A DNA stretch of 64,000 bases from Mugil cephalus (lineage: Eukaryota > Chordata > Actinopteri > Mugiliformes > Mugilidae): the NCBI RefSeq assembly GCF_022458985.1, contig NC_061786.1, forward strand, positions 23,003,974 through 23,067,973, given 5' to 3'. The notes beneath the pieces are model-generated. The model saw nothing but the letters and a program-made list of their open reading frames with translations. It did no database searches and was not told the origin of the DNA. This document shows positions 42,401 through 54,400 of this stretch, piece after piece. Each line of letters starts with the position of its first letter. Positions within the stretch are counted from its first letter, which is position 1. The translations under genes and the position numbers were made by a program.

Positions 42401-45400
42401 CTACCTTAAGGCGGGGCCTGAGGCAGTGGGTGTGGTCTATTTACCTTAAGGCGGGGCCTGAGACAGTGGGCGTGGTGTATCTACCTTAAGGCGGGGCCTG
42501 AGACAGTGGGTGTGGTCTGTTTACCTTGAGGCGGGGCCTGAGACAGTGGGTGTGGTCTGTTTACCTTAAGGCGGGGCCTGAGGCAGTGGGTGTGGTCTAT
42601 TTACCTTAAGGCGGGGCCTGAGACAGTGGGTGTGGTGTATTTACCTTAAGGCGGGGCCTGAGACAGTGGGCGTGGTGTATCTACCTTAAGGCGGGGCCTG
42701 AGACAGTGGGCGTGGTCTGTTTACCTTAAGGCGGGGCCTGAGACAGTGGGTGTGGTGTCCCCGGTCACAGCTGTCACACAGCAGCATGTTGTCTGCGTCT
42801 CCTTTGCGTCTGCAGATGCGGCAGCGAGCGTTGAGGACGGACCGAGACCAGAGGATGCTCCGCTCCAGACTGGACAGGTGGACAAACACCTGGAGACAAA
42901 CATTTAAAAAAAAAAGATTAAAATTCATCCATGAGTGTGGCGACACCTGAGAGTCTGAGTTTACCATCACCGGGGACGTTGTGGAGAAGGGATGGTGTCT
43001 TACTAGCTTTTTTCTTTAGCTTTTGATACAGCTCCCAAAAACACCATTTTTTATTCAGTGTTTATTTCACATTAGAAAAATTCTGCAGCACATCACCAAA
43101 TTATCCTGTTGTTTAATGGCAGCAGGTTAATTTCCTAACTTCTAGTGGAAGAGGATTAGTCGTATAAATTGGCACAGATGAAGGAAAACTAATTACATGC
43201 AGTAAATAAATAATAATTTTCTGACCAATTAAGTGAAATTTCCTGCAGCACCGTGGTATAATATTATTAACTATTATTATTTTATTACAAACATGTAGCC
43301 TTGGATCTGTTGTTATTCGGCTGGTTCTTATGATGAACTTATTGGTCAGAGCTTAATAATAAAGAATAATAATAAATGAGTTCTGACCTGGGACAAGCTG
43401 GAGCAGGACTGCAGAGACTCCCTCCATCTCTCCAACACCGTCTTAATGACTCGGCCGCTGTCGCTGCCGTCTGACACAAACACAGTAAAGTCAGATTTCA
43501 AACAGTAAAGTAAAAATCAATTCAAGAGACAGAAACAGAAAGACAGAGTAAAAACAAAGACGTGTAGATTATTTAGTTCATACCATCACTGGCCTGGTCT
43601 TCATCCTTCTTCTTGTTCTTCTTCGTCTTCTGGTCTTTCTTCGAGTCATCATCACCTGAAGGAGGAAGGATGAAGTTAAACCTGTGTCTTTACTACATTT
43701 CTGATGTAAATGTGTCTTAGTTTCAGGGAGGGAGACTCACCCAGCGGAGCTTTCAGGAAGCGTCTCTCGATGCCTTGCTCGATGTGGATCAGGGCCTGAG
43801 CCAGGATTCGCACCGAGCTGCTGACGACCTGAGGAGTCCCGCTGCCGCTGGTCCCGCACGGCGCCGACCCGTCGGACTTCAGCTCCTGCAGCCTGACGCA
43901 CAAATAAAACGACCATGTAGCCGACGAAGCTAAAAGAAGCTAAACATTAATGCTAACATGGTGACAACAGTCGCTACCTGTCTCTGCCTCTCAGGTGGGG
44001 AGAGTCCACCTCCATGGCCTCCACTCGTCCGTTCATCCCCGAGTTCTCTCTGCCCTCAGAGCCCAGGAACTCGTAGTTTCCTGCTTCCAGCGCCGAGCGC
44101 CACACCTGTCGGTCCATCACCTGGACACAGAGTGAGGGGGAGGGGGGGGACAGGTGAATGCTGGGTCAGCTCTGTCTGAGGCGACCTGTCACCTGTGCTC
44201 ACTGGGCAGGTGTACACACCTTTAGAGTTCCCAGAGTTCCCTGGTGGATCCGGTCCTCGATGTCCAGCAGCAGGTCCCTCAGTCTCACCTCCATCAGAGT
44301 CTCAGCTGCAGAGGTGCATTCTGGGACAGATCGGGACGACTCTGGGTCATCTGTGAAAACAGGACAGACATATGTTTGTTTTCCTGTGTTTACCCGTGTG
44401 TTTATTTGTGTGTTTATCTGTGTATAATACCCGTGTGTTTACCTATGTTTACCTGGGTGTTTACCCGTGTGTTTACCTATGTTTACCTGTGTGTTTACCT
44501 GTGTGTTTACCTGTGTTTACCCGTGTTTTACCTATGTTTACCTGTGTGTTTACCTGTGTGTTTACCTGTGTTTACCTGTGTGTTTACCTATGTTTACCTG
44601 TGTGTTTACCTATGTTTACCTGTGTGTTTACCTATGTTTACCTGTGTGTTTACCTGTGTGTTTACCCGTGTGTTTACCCGTGTGTTTACCTATGTTTACC
44701 CGTGTGTTTACCTGTGTATTTACCTGTGTTTACCTGTGTATTTACCTGTGTTTACCTGTGTATTTACCTGTGTTTACCCGTGTGTTTACCTATGTTTACC
44801 CGTGTGTTTACCTGTGTGTTTACCTGTTTGTTTACCCGTGTGTTTACCTGTTTGTTTACCTGTTTGTTTACCTGGGTGTTTACCTGGGTGTTTACCTGTG
44901 TGTGTGTTTACCTGGGTGTTTACCTGTTTGTTTACCCGTGTTTACCTGTGTGTGTGTTTACCTGTGTGTTTACCTGTGTGTTTACCTGTTTGTTTACCTG
45001 TGTGTGTGTTTACCTGGGTGTCTGTATTTGTTGTCGTCGCAGTTCTCCAGCAGCTGTTGAAGTCGTTCTCTCTCCTGCTGCAGCGCCTCCTTCAGGCTGC
45101 TCTCTCTGTGTCCTCGAGGGTTCAGGGCCTCGATCAGCTGATCCACCTCCTCCATCGAGCTGTAGAATGACCACTGGTTGGGACGTTTGACTGGCGGGCC
45201 ACAGCTGTGCACGGGGGCGGGGCTTGTGCCGGCGCTGTCAGGGTAACGAGAGGGTCAGTCGTGCGAACGCCACGCGAACAAGATCCACGTCTGGTCTGAG
45301 CGACCTACCTTCCCTCGGCCGGCTCGTCCTTGATGACGTCCTGATCCTCCATCTTGGTCGCGGCCTCCTGGGCCGGTTTGGGCCGAGGCTGCAGCATGTC

Positions 45401-48400
45401 CTCGGTCAGACCGAAGCAGTCCTCCTCCACGAACAGAGCGGACGCCGAGGGGAGGAGCCAGTACCGGCGGTACAGACGGTCTCGGCCCAGAGGCAGGAGG
45501 CAGGTGCAGGCGGCCGCCTTCTGGATCCTCTCCTGCAGCTCACGAACCTGCAGCAATGAAAACACGTTTCTACGATCACAACACAAACAGGCGAACGTGT
45601 GACACCGACAGGAGCTAAAGTGTCTGAAACCGTAGATTCATGTTTTCTAGGCGTAGTAAGCTTCAGTCTAAACCTTTCCAGGCTCGTTTTGTTTTTTGTT
45701 TTTATGTGATGCAATAGTGGCATAAACTTTGTTTATTTCCTCATTTATTTCTTTTGTATCTGAATATGAATAAATAAATAAATTTAACTAAAGAAAAGCA
45801 TAAACCTCAAACATAAGCAACATAAGAAGGAACAGAGTTCAGAAAGATTCAGACTCACTCATGAAATTCTGGAGAGAGATAATTATATTTGTTGTTTCAT
45901 CTAAAAAATATCTGTGACACTCAACATTCACACACTAGTTTATATGTTAATTTAGTGTCATGAAAACTATGTCCCTGTAGAGTTAAAACTTCTTCTTCTC
46001 CTGTTTTAATGGCGCTGGTGTGATTCTAAACAGAATCTATAGACTCCACTTAGTGACACAACCAGAAACCTTAAGGACTCGACTTTCACCTTCTCCTGCT
46101 CTTTCTCCAGCTCCTCTGGACTCAGGCTGGAGGGGGGGCAGGACGAGGGTTTGGGGTCAGAGGTCGTCTGCTGCTGCTGTTTTTCTTTGTGGTCGACTTT
46201 TCCTGGAGGAGAAACCACATGAATGAACATTTTTATACAGAATCCGCACATCCAGCTCCAGGTCAGTTAGTTAATGAATAAAATAATCATTTTTTTTTTA
46301 CCTTTCTTCATCTTCTTATTATTGGATGAAGAGTTTGGCTCCTCCTCATCCTCAGTGTGATGCTCAGTGGGAGCGTCGCTGCAGACGGAGACGACGTTCA
46401 ACATGTTAATATGACACCGTTTCACCATTAACAAGTCAAAGATGTTTATTAACGTTCTTCCTCACCCGTTGGTTTGCAGTCTCGCCTTCACCTCCTGTTC
46501 TTTCAGTTTCTCCTCCCTCTCCTTCATCCTCTGCTCCTGCTCCCGCAGCTTCTCCTCCTTACGGAGACGGACTCTAAAAACGAGACGAGAACAACAAGAG
46601 GTCTCAATACAGGTCAAGTTTATGATTAGTGCTGTCAAGCTATTTAATCAGATTCATCTCAGAGTTTCTGTGGATGAACTGAGTCATTCTGCTGCAGATG
46701 CTTCATCGAGTTAAAATATTTACTCAGATTAATTTTGGCTGCCCTAATTTTCAGTGTTTCTAGTTACTCACTAACTGCAGCTTTCATCCCTTGTACATGT
46801 GAATGTGTGAATGTGTGAACTGTCTCTTTGTGTTGTGTATGTACCTGTGTGCAGCCTCCTCTCTCTCCCGGCGATGTTGTTCAGCCCTGATCTCTCTCAG
46901 TTCTTGTCTGGCTGCTTTCTGCTCCTCCACACAGTCTTCGATCAGATCTCTGCTGGACGACAGCGTCAGCAGCTTCCCCAGCAGAGCGTGAAGGATCCTC
47001 AGCTTCTCGCCTGCAGAAACACATCACGTCTCATCAACACACTCTCAGACCCCAGACGGGGAATTCCCCAAATCCTGTGCATGTGATTGGTTCGGTCGCT
47101 GACCTGGCGTGAGGTCGTACACCGACGTGGACGACAGTTTCTTCAGAAGCGCCGGCTCGGCCAATCGCAGCTCCAAGCACGGGTCGTCCATGAGGGTGAA
47201 GCCGCCCTGCTTCTGGTAGCGGAGCTTGGCGTTGCCGTGGTTACAGTCGGCGCCGGACGCCAGGATGTGCAGGCGCAGGATCTCCGACAGCGTGCAGCTG
47301 TCCAGGTCCAGCTGCTTCAGGCTGCAGCCCTGATGCAGCTGAGGCCACGCGGCCGCCAGCGAGGCGACGGCGCTCAGAGCCGACCTCGTGGCGTCGGAGT
47401 CGTCGTCCAGAGCCTCCGACAGGTCTGAGGGGACGCAAACGGGGATGAGTTATCATGAAACGACACGACGAACGAAGTTGCATGACTGGTAAATAACCTG
47501 TGTGTCATAGACACGACCACCTGGATTTAAATCAATTACAGTAAAGTAGGTAGGAGCCTCCTATTGGATAATTAGTGCACGGGTGATCATCTCCCATCAG
47601 GTCCAGGTTCAGCCCAAAGAATGAGGTCAGCTGAACCTGAGCAAACCAAATGACCAGGTGAGTCCATCTAGGGGTCAGTTTTTTTTGGCCAGGCTGTGTT
47701 ATATGTGTTATGATGGCAATGCAGGCTAAAGAAGATACTAGTGGAGGTAATTTGAGATTAGTTGGACTTTAGAGGAGAAACCTACAAAAACATAAAACTT
47801 AATTTATTGTCGTGGAAGACGATGGCCTTGGTACAATCCTTGTTTTATCACGTTTGACCACAGGTTTCTCTAAATGTTTTGACTCTGAGTAGCAGCTTGT
47901 TAACTTTTAACTGAACTCTGACACAGTAAGACGACATTTTGACTACGTTGGCGTGTGGTAGCTTCCTGTTCTGCTCTGTGGGGGTTCGTATTTTCCTCCA
48001 GCTCAACACAAAGATTTAGGACTTTACAGACAAATCAAACAGCATCAGGTTCACTTCACTTACGGCTCCTTTTTTCCTACGATTCATTTTATCATTTAAT
48101 GCCAGTCAGTCTCCTGAAATCCTTAAAAAACAAAGTGTGTCTCACCCTCAGCCTGGTCTTTGGCCACCTCCTCCTGCTCCTCGTCCAGAGCCTGAAAAAT
48201 GGCCGACAGGAAGAAGAAGAGCAGCTCGCACAGAGGACCTTCAGGATCAGAACCAACCAGAGCCTCCTCCAGAACCTCTGAAGAGAAAACATCCGTCAGA
48301 ACCACAGTTCAGTCAAGGTTCTGTCTCCTGAGACGCTATTTTTTATCTTACGACTAAATGTCATGTGACTCTTATCGTCCGATCACCTGCAGTGAATCTC

Positions 48401-51400
48401 AGGTTCGTTTCCTCAAGTCAAATATTTTGATAATATCAACCCTTAAAGCAGTTCCTGCATGTTGCACAGCACTGAACTGCAGTTTATTAAAGCTGTTATA
48501 ACAAAATTATTGGTCCGACTTTATCAGAAATATATGAGAATATAAGAATATGGACGAGTTTCACAAAAGAAACGTGTAAAATGCCAGAAAGTTAAGAGAC
48601 GCCTGAAGCAGAACCAGTGTTCTCACCCAGAGAGATGCCTTCAGGGAACTCGTCCTTCAGGTCGAACGCTTCGCCGAACGTCCGCAGGAACTCCAGCACC
48701 ATCAGAGCTTCTCCAAAGAGCTCAGCTGGGAGACGGGTTCTCACCGGAACCGGACTGGGCAGCTCCTGGAGGAACCAACGGATTGAGGGTCAGGAAACGT
48801 TCAGTCCACGAGGTTAAGGAGGACGTTCCTGTGTTTTTTTTTTTTGCTCGGTGCGTTTAAGGTCAGACGTGGTGCATTCACTGACCTTCAGGTCTTCACA
48901 CTCCATGTCCTCTCTGGGTTTGTTCCACAGCTTCAGCCGCTCTGCGTATTTCCTCTTCTCCTCCTTCAGCTTCTCTCGTTCCTGTGAATCAGAAACGTCT
49001 CGATGGTTGAGATCTTCTGATGAACACAATTTAATCGACAACGAGAATTTGCCATCTCACAATAAATGTGATAAAAGCAAGTTGATGTCGGCGGCTAACG
49101 GCTAACGTGATGAGAGGGAGTTATAGTGACCCCTTGGGACACATTTTGGTATTACACGTAATACCCCAATCACATGGTGTATGTAGAAGCATGTTAGCAT
49201 GTTAGCATGTATATGTGCATGTACATTGATATTATTATACATCCACTTTCTTCTGCACCTGCTGCCTTATTTTTTCTATGTTCATAAGACAAAAATAAGT
49301 TGAGTCCGTCACCAAGTTCATCGTCTACTATTTGTATCTGTACGGAGGAACAAGCTAAGTTTGCCAAACCAACCAAACCTGTGAAAAACTGTCAAAACTA
49401 CGACTAATGTGTATGTTTCTGTTAAACGCTGCACTGTTTGTTGTTGTTGTTGTTGTTGTTACTAATTTCTGTCTATTTCTTGTTTTGTGTTAACATCAAC
49501 CTGCCACCAGATGGAAACTAACCTCTTCTGGCACATTTACATGTTGATGTTCATTAACATAAACTGTCCCAATACAGAAAGTAAAGAAAGTAAAGATTCC
49601 ACACGTTTGCTTGAGTCAGATGTTTGTACCTGTGATAGATTTCACTATAAATAAATTTTTATCAGATGATTATTATAGTAGTAGTGACTCACTCTCTCCT
49701 TCTCCAGCTTCCTGCTCTCCTTCTCCTCCCTCCTCCTCTGCTTCTCCTCCTCAAACCGCCGCCTCTGCTCCTCCTTCAGCTTCTCCTTGTCCTCCCTCTC
49801 CCTCCTCTTGGCCTCCTGCGCCTCCTCCTTCTCCCTTTTCAGCCGAGCCTTGTCCTTACTCGCCGCCACCATCTCGTCTCTCTGCTGCAGCAGCTTCAGT
49901 TTCTCCTCCGCCGCCTTCAGCAGAGACGAACTCGCCTGGAGACACAGAAAGATTCACGTCAAAAACTGGACAAAATAAACCACGTTTCTCTGAAGATAAT
50001 TACAACAATTTCTTCTTTTACATTTAAACTAATGAGACGCGGCGTCAAAGCTGGAGCCTGAACAGACGAACAATAACTGGATCAGAAAACTAAGAAGGTA
50101 GAAGAAGAAGGTAGCTGGTTGGTTACCTGTCCAGGTGATGCGCGGCCTCCACCTTTAGAGCCGGGGCTGAAGGGGAACAGGGGCGGCTCATCGGGGAAGA
50201 ACTGAGAGAACTTGTGGTCGCCGAGTCTGTACTTGGTCACTGTGGAGGGCTGAGAGACAGGAAGTGGTTAATGTCACACACCTGTACAGGTATCAGGTAT
50301 CAGGTATCAGGTATGGGAGGGGTCGTGGGGGCGGGGCTGTTCTCACCTTGAGAGCGATGAACCCGTTGTGAGGCTCACAGTGTTGCTTGAAGAGCAGCTT
50401 CAGTCGTTCTCTGGACAGAGTCGTTTTCCTTCGGCTGAAAGATAAAAATTAACACAACGTTCATCAATAAGCGACTGATTTAGGACGTGATCCGGCGCCG
50501 CTGACGTACGTCTGATTAGTTTATGTTTGGATGGACAGATGATGCACTGATCAATAGTCTGGAGTTCGTGTAGTTGGTAGTTGGGACTTGGGACTTGACA
50601 AGTTCCTCTTCTGTCTCAACAATTGATCAAATCCAAACACAAATGAGTTTAATATTGTTTTTATGACTTTCTATGGTCATTTTGAGCCTGTTCACATCAC
50701 CTACGGACCCGACAGTTCTGGAATTACTCCTGAATTATTTTGTCTTTTATGAGTTTGATTCCAGCTCCACAGACAAAGACCTCACCTGATCTGATTCGAT
50801 TTGACGGTGAAGGGCTCGTTGTGTCCGTCCTTCATCATCCTCACGGTGTATTTAAACACGGACGGACTCAGAGGCTTCTTCTTCTTCTTGCTGACATGAA
50901 CAAACACAGACATTTCCTTGTTACTCCAGAGGACGGGACATTGACTGACACCCACTCCTTCCACCCTTCGACCCGTTACCGACCCGTTGATCTTTGCTGT
51001 GGGACTCTGGAAGGCGTTGCTCTCGTCGTCGCTGTCGCTGATGACGATGGCGTCGCCGTCGGCCGACTTCGCGTGGCCGTTAGCGGCTGGAGCTCCGCTA
51101 GCGCTGGAATGAGGCGAGTGAACCTGGAGGATCTCACACATGTGTCTGAAACACACACAGATTAGATTTAACTTCATCGTCACTCCACATGTAGAGGTGC
51201 AGTGCACGGAAATGCAGTTTAGCATCTAACCAGAAGTGCAGTAAGTGCATGTAGCATAAATACAGGGTACATACAAGAATCTTGAAGTTAACTTCAATAG
51301 CTTTTTAAGACTTTTTCAAGACCTTCTCGATATCTTTTTAATACCTCATGCCGTCAGTGACACCTTTAACTTAACAGTTTTAGTTTACGATGAAAACTAT

Positions 51401-54400
51401 AAGACCACTATCATACAACACAATGCAAACAGTCTGGGAGAACAAATCAGAGGCAAAGTTTGAACACATGTTTAGTGTATAAACAGCTGTATAAACTCAG
51501 TGTAAACAGTTTTGTCAGTAGTGCTGTCAATTATTCCATCGATTTAACGAGTAATCGGATAAGAAACACTTTTGCTTTGTTGAAGAGCAAAACAAACACA
51601 GAAGAAAAAAGTCCTAAATTAACAACTATCTCCTTTCCTTGTTAAAATTCACATTTTTATTGCACTTGTAGTGTTTAAAATTAACAAAAATGTACCAACA
51701 AATAAATTTTAATACATAAAATAAAAGAAAAGCCTCAGATAGATTTGATCGTGACATGATCATAACAATATGCACTGAGAGCAGCAGGACGTACGCGCGC
51801 GCTCTCTGATTTTTTTGTGCAGTTTGTGCCTCTGAATTTCCGTCTGCGTTAGTTCTGGTGTCAGAGACGATTTACCAACGCACCTATAATATAATAGTCT
51901 AGTTTTTATGTCGGACTATTTTTGTTTTTTTAAACTTTTTCAATGTTTTTGGACTCAAACTCAAACTTTATCTCAAAAATACCTTCTAATTTGAAGACCT
52001 CATAAAGTCGGATAAGATTTTTTAAAACCTTTTAAGGGTCTTAATTTCCCCAAATTTTAATTATCAACTTTTAAAACTTTTCAAGACCCTGCAGACCCTG
52101 AAATAGTGTGATTTATATAAGACGTATGGCACAGGTTGTTTTTATACATATGGGCAATAGATAGAATTAAAATAAAGGAAACAGGCAGATGGTAAATTAG
52201 TTGACAAATACAGAAAACGTGAGCATTAAACATAATAAACAGCCTGAGCTCACGCATATGAAGCATAAACTTCCTAATGTTACAAAACTAGTACAATATT
52301 CGGTACATAGCACATTCAGCATATTTCAAATCGTGTTCCTGGTTCCTCTCAGTGAGGTTTAGTGTCATGTGGTTTTCATTGAGCCAATCAGAGAAGATCC
52401 AGGAAACATCCTCAGGTCTAATCAGGGTCTAATGTGGTCTACAAGGTCCCCCCTCTGAACTGGTTTATTAGGAACCATGAAGAAGAACAAGTGTCCTGAT
52501 GTTTCTAATGTGATGATGTTGATGATGTTCTAATGTGACAAATGCATGTTTACATTAGTTTAAGGACCAGGAACCAGATATGAGACCAGGAACCAGATAT
52601 GAGACCAGAACCAGATATGAGACCAGGAACCAGATATGAGACGTTCATTTATCTGGATTTTCAGAGTGCAGAGGTGAGGGTTTAAGCGTCCTCAGAGAGG
52701 GAACGAGGAGTCGAGGGGTGTGAGTGAATCGGTGTGTAGGGGTCAGAGTTCATTAAGGTCACAGCTCTGAGGAAAAGAAACTATTCTGGACGAACAGTTT
52801 ATCAACGTGCTCCATACCTGGCTCCATTGTGTCCCGTGACGTCCACCGTCTCCCCGGGGAAGAATCTGTCTTTGACGAAGGTGTAGACGTCCTCGCAGAG
52901 CTCGGTGAGCCGGCAGCGCTGGCTCTGGGCGGCGAGGTGGAGCAGGGGCACCACCAGCGCCTGAGGGAAACTCTGGAGGCTCTGCTTCGCCCGCCGCTCG
53001 CTCTCCACCGCCTCCAGGTAGGTGAGGCCGGCTCGTCCCGTCAGAGCACAGCTCCACACCAAACTGTTACAGAGGATGGTCCTCTCAAAGAAGTCACTGA
53101 GGAGGAGGAGGAGGAGGAGGAGGAAGATCATCACCAATAAAGACCAAACTATCAGTCATCTCTTCAACTCTGACTCCCTAGTTCGTCTAGAAAACAATAC
53201 TGTGAGTATCTGCTGTTGTTCCAGTATTAAAGTTTCTACTGTAGTACTTTTTTACTAATACAAAACCTTTCACTGTATTTCATGCTCTCTTATCTCCCTT
53301 CTCACATGTCTTCATTTGGAGAGCGTTGCATAAAGTCATTAAAGGATCATCACCAGCTTATTTCAGCCCGACTCTATTTCTAATTAACGTCACTTTACAC
53401 ATCTGCAGCAGATCCAAGGAAAGAGGAAGATCAGAGTAAAAACCTCAGACTGAGGAAGAAAAATGGCCGTTTGAAGTGATTAATGTCTGTGTTTATATTC
53501 AGTCAGAATCAAAACAAACATTTAAAAAAGGTAGAAAATCACTGGACTCTACTTTTTCTTGAATTCAACACAAATCCGTTTCAATAAATTAATAAAGAAC
53601 ACTTCAAGGACGACATCTAACTGAACAACACATGGACTGGAGGGACAACAGTGACGCTGTGGACAGAAAGGACATGTGTAGAAGCTCAGGTCTTTTAATG
53701 TATTCTGGGATCTACTGTAGCTTTTCTACCCGTCTGCACTTTGCTGTGGTTTGATCAGGGAGCAGAACCAGCAGAAAACACATGAGTCAGATCAACACAC
53801 TGATCTGAAAAACGGGTAGTTGGAGACGTTTGTCTCAGTGAGGGACAGAGGGACTCTGGACAAACTGCTGTCCACTATGGACAATCATTTCATCCACTAC
53901 ACCAAACATCTCCACTCCCACACTGAACGCTACAAAACTTCTTTCATACTAAACTTTATCCAACTTAACAACAACTCACTTTTCTCTAACTCCATGTTAT
54001 TAATGTTAATGGAGACTAATGCACCTTAACATCGTCCCTGTGTATATAAACGTGTATTCTTGCATCTCACATTTTTTTGCTTACACTATTTTATTCTTTT
54101 TATTTTACTAGATTTTACTTATATTTTATTTTTTAATTTAATCTTATGTATATTTCTTTTTACTTGTAGTTCTTAGGGTTGTCTCTTATGTGCAACTAAG
54201 TTAAGCTACTTTGACCAAACAGTGTTCTTTATGGATCATTTAAGTCTAAATCTTAATCTAAGTTCACGGTTTTCTGCGTGTTTGGGGTGAGAAAACTGTC
54301 CCGGTTCCTTTTGGAAAAGTGTACGTTTCCTTTAACTGGACCGAAGCGGGTCAGTGTGGGCTTAAAGCGCGGCCTACTAGCACCGAGCTAGCACCGAGCC

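Noticed and set aside
42011-42760. Regular direct repeats reminiscent of a CRISPR array.
   Set aside because: Units are contiguous with no unique spacers, the genome is vertebrate and the unit is derived from a baz1a exon.
44244-45170. Plus-strand open frames up to 308 codons rich in Cys, Val, Leu and Tyr.
   Set aside because: They arise because the tttacctgtg minisatellite lacks stops in these frames; they lie antisense to baz1a exons 17-18.
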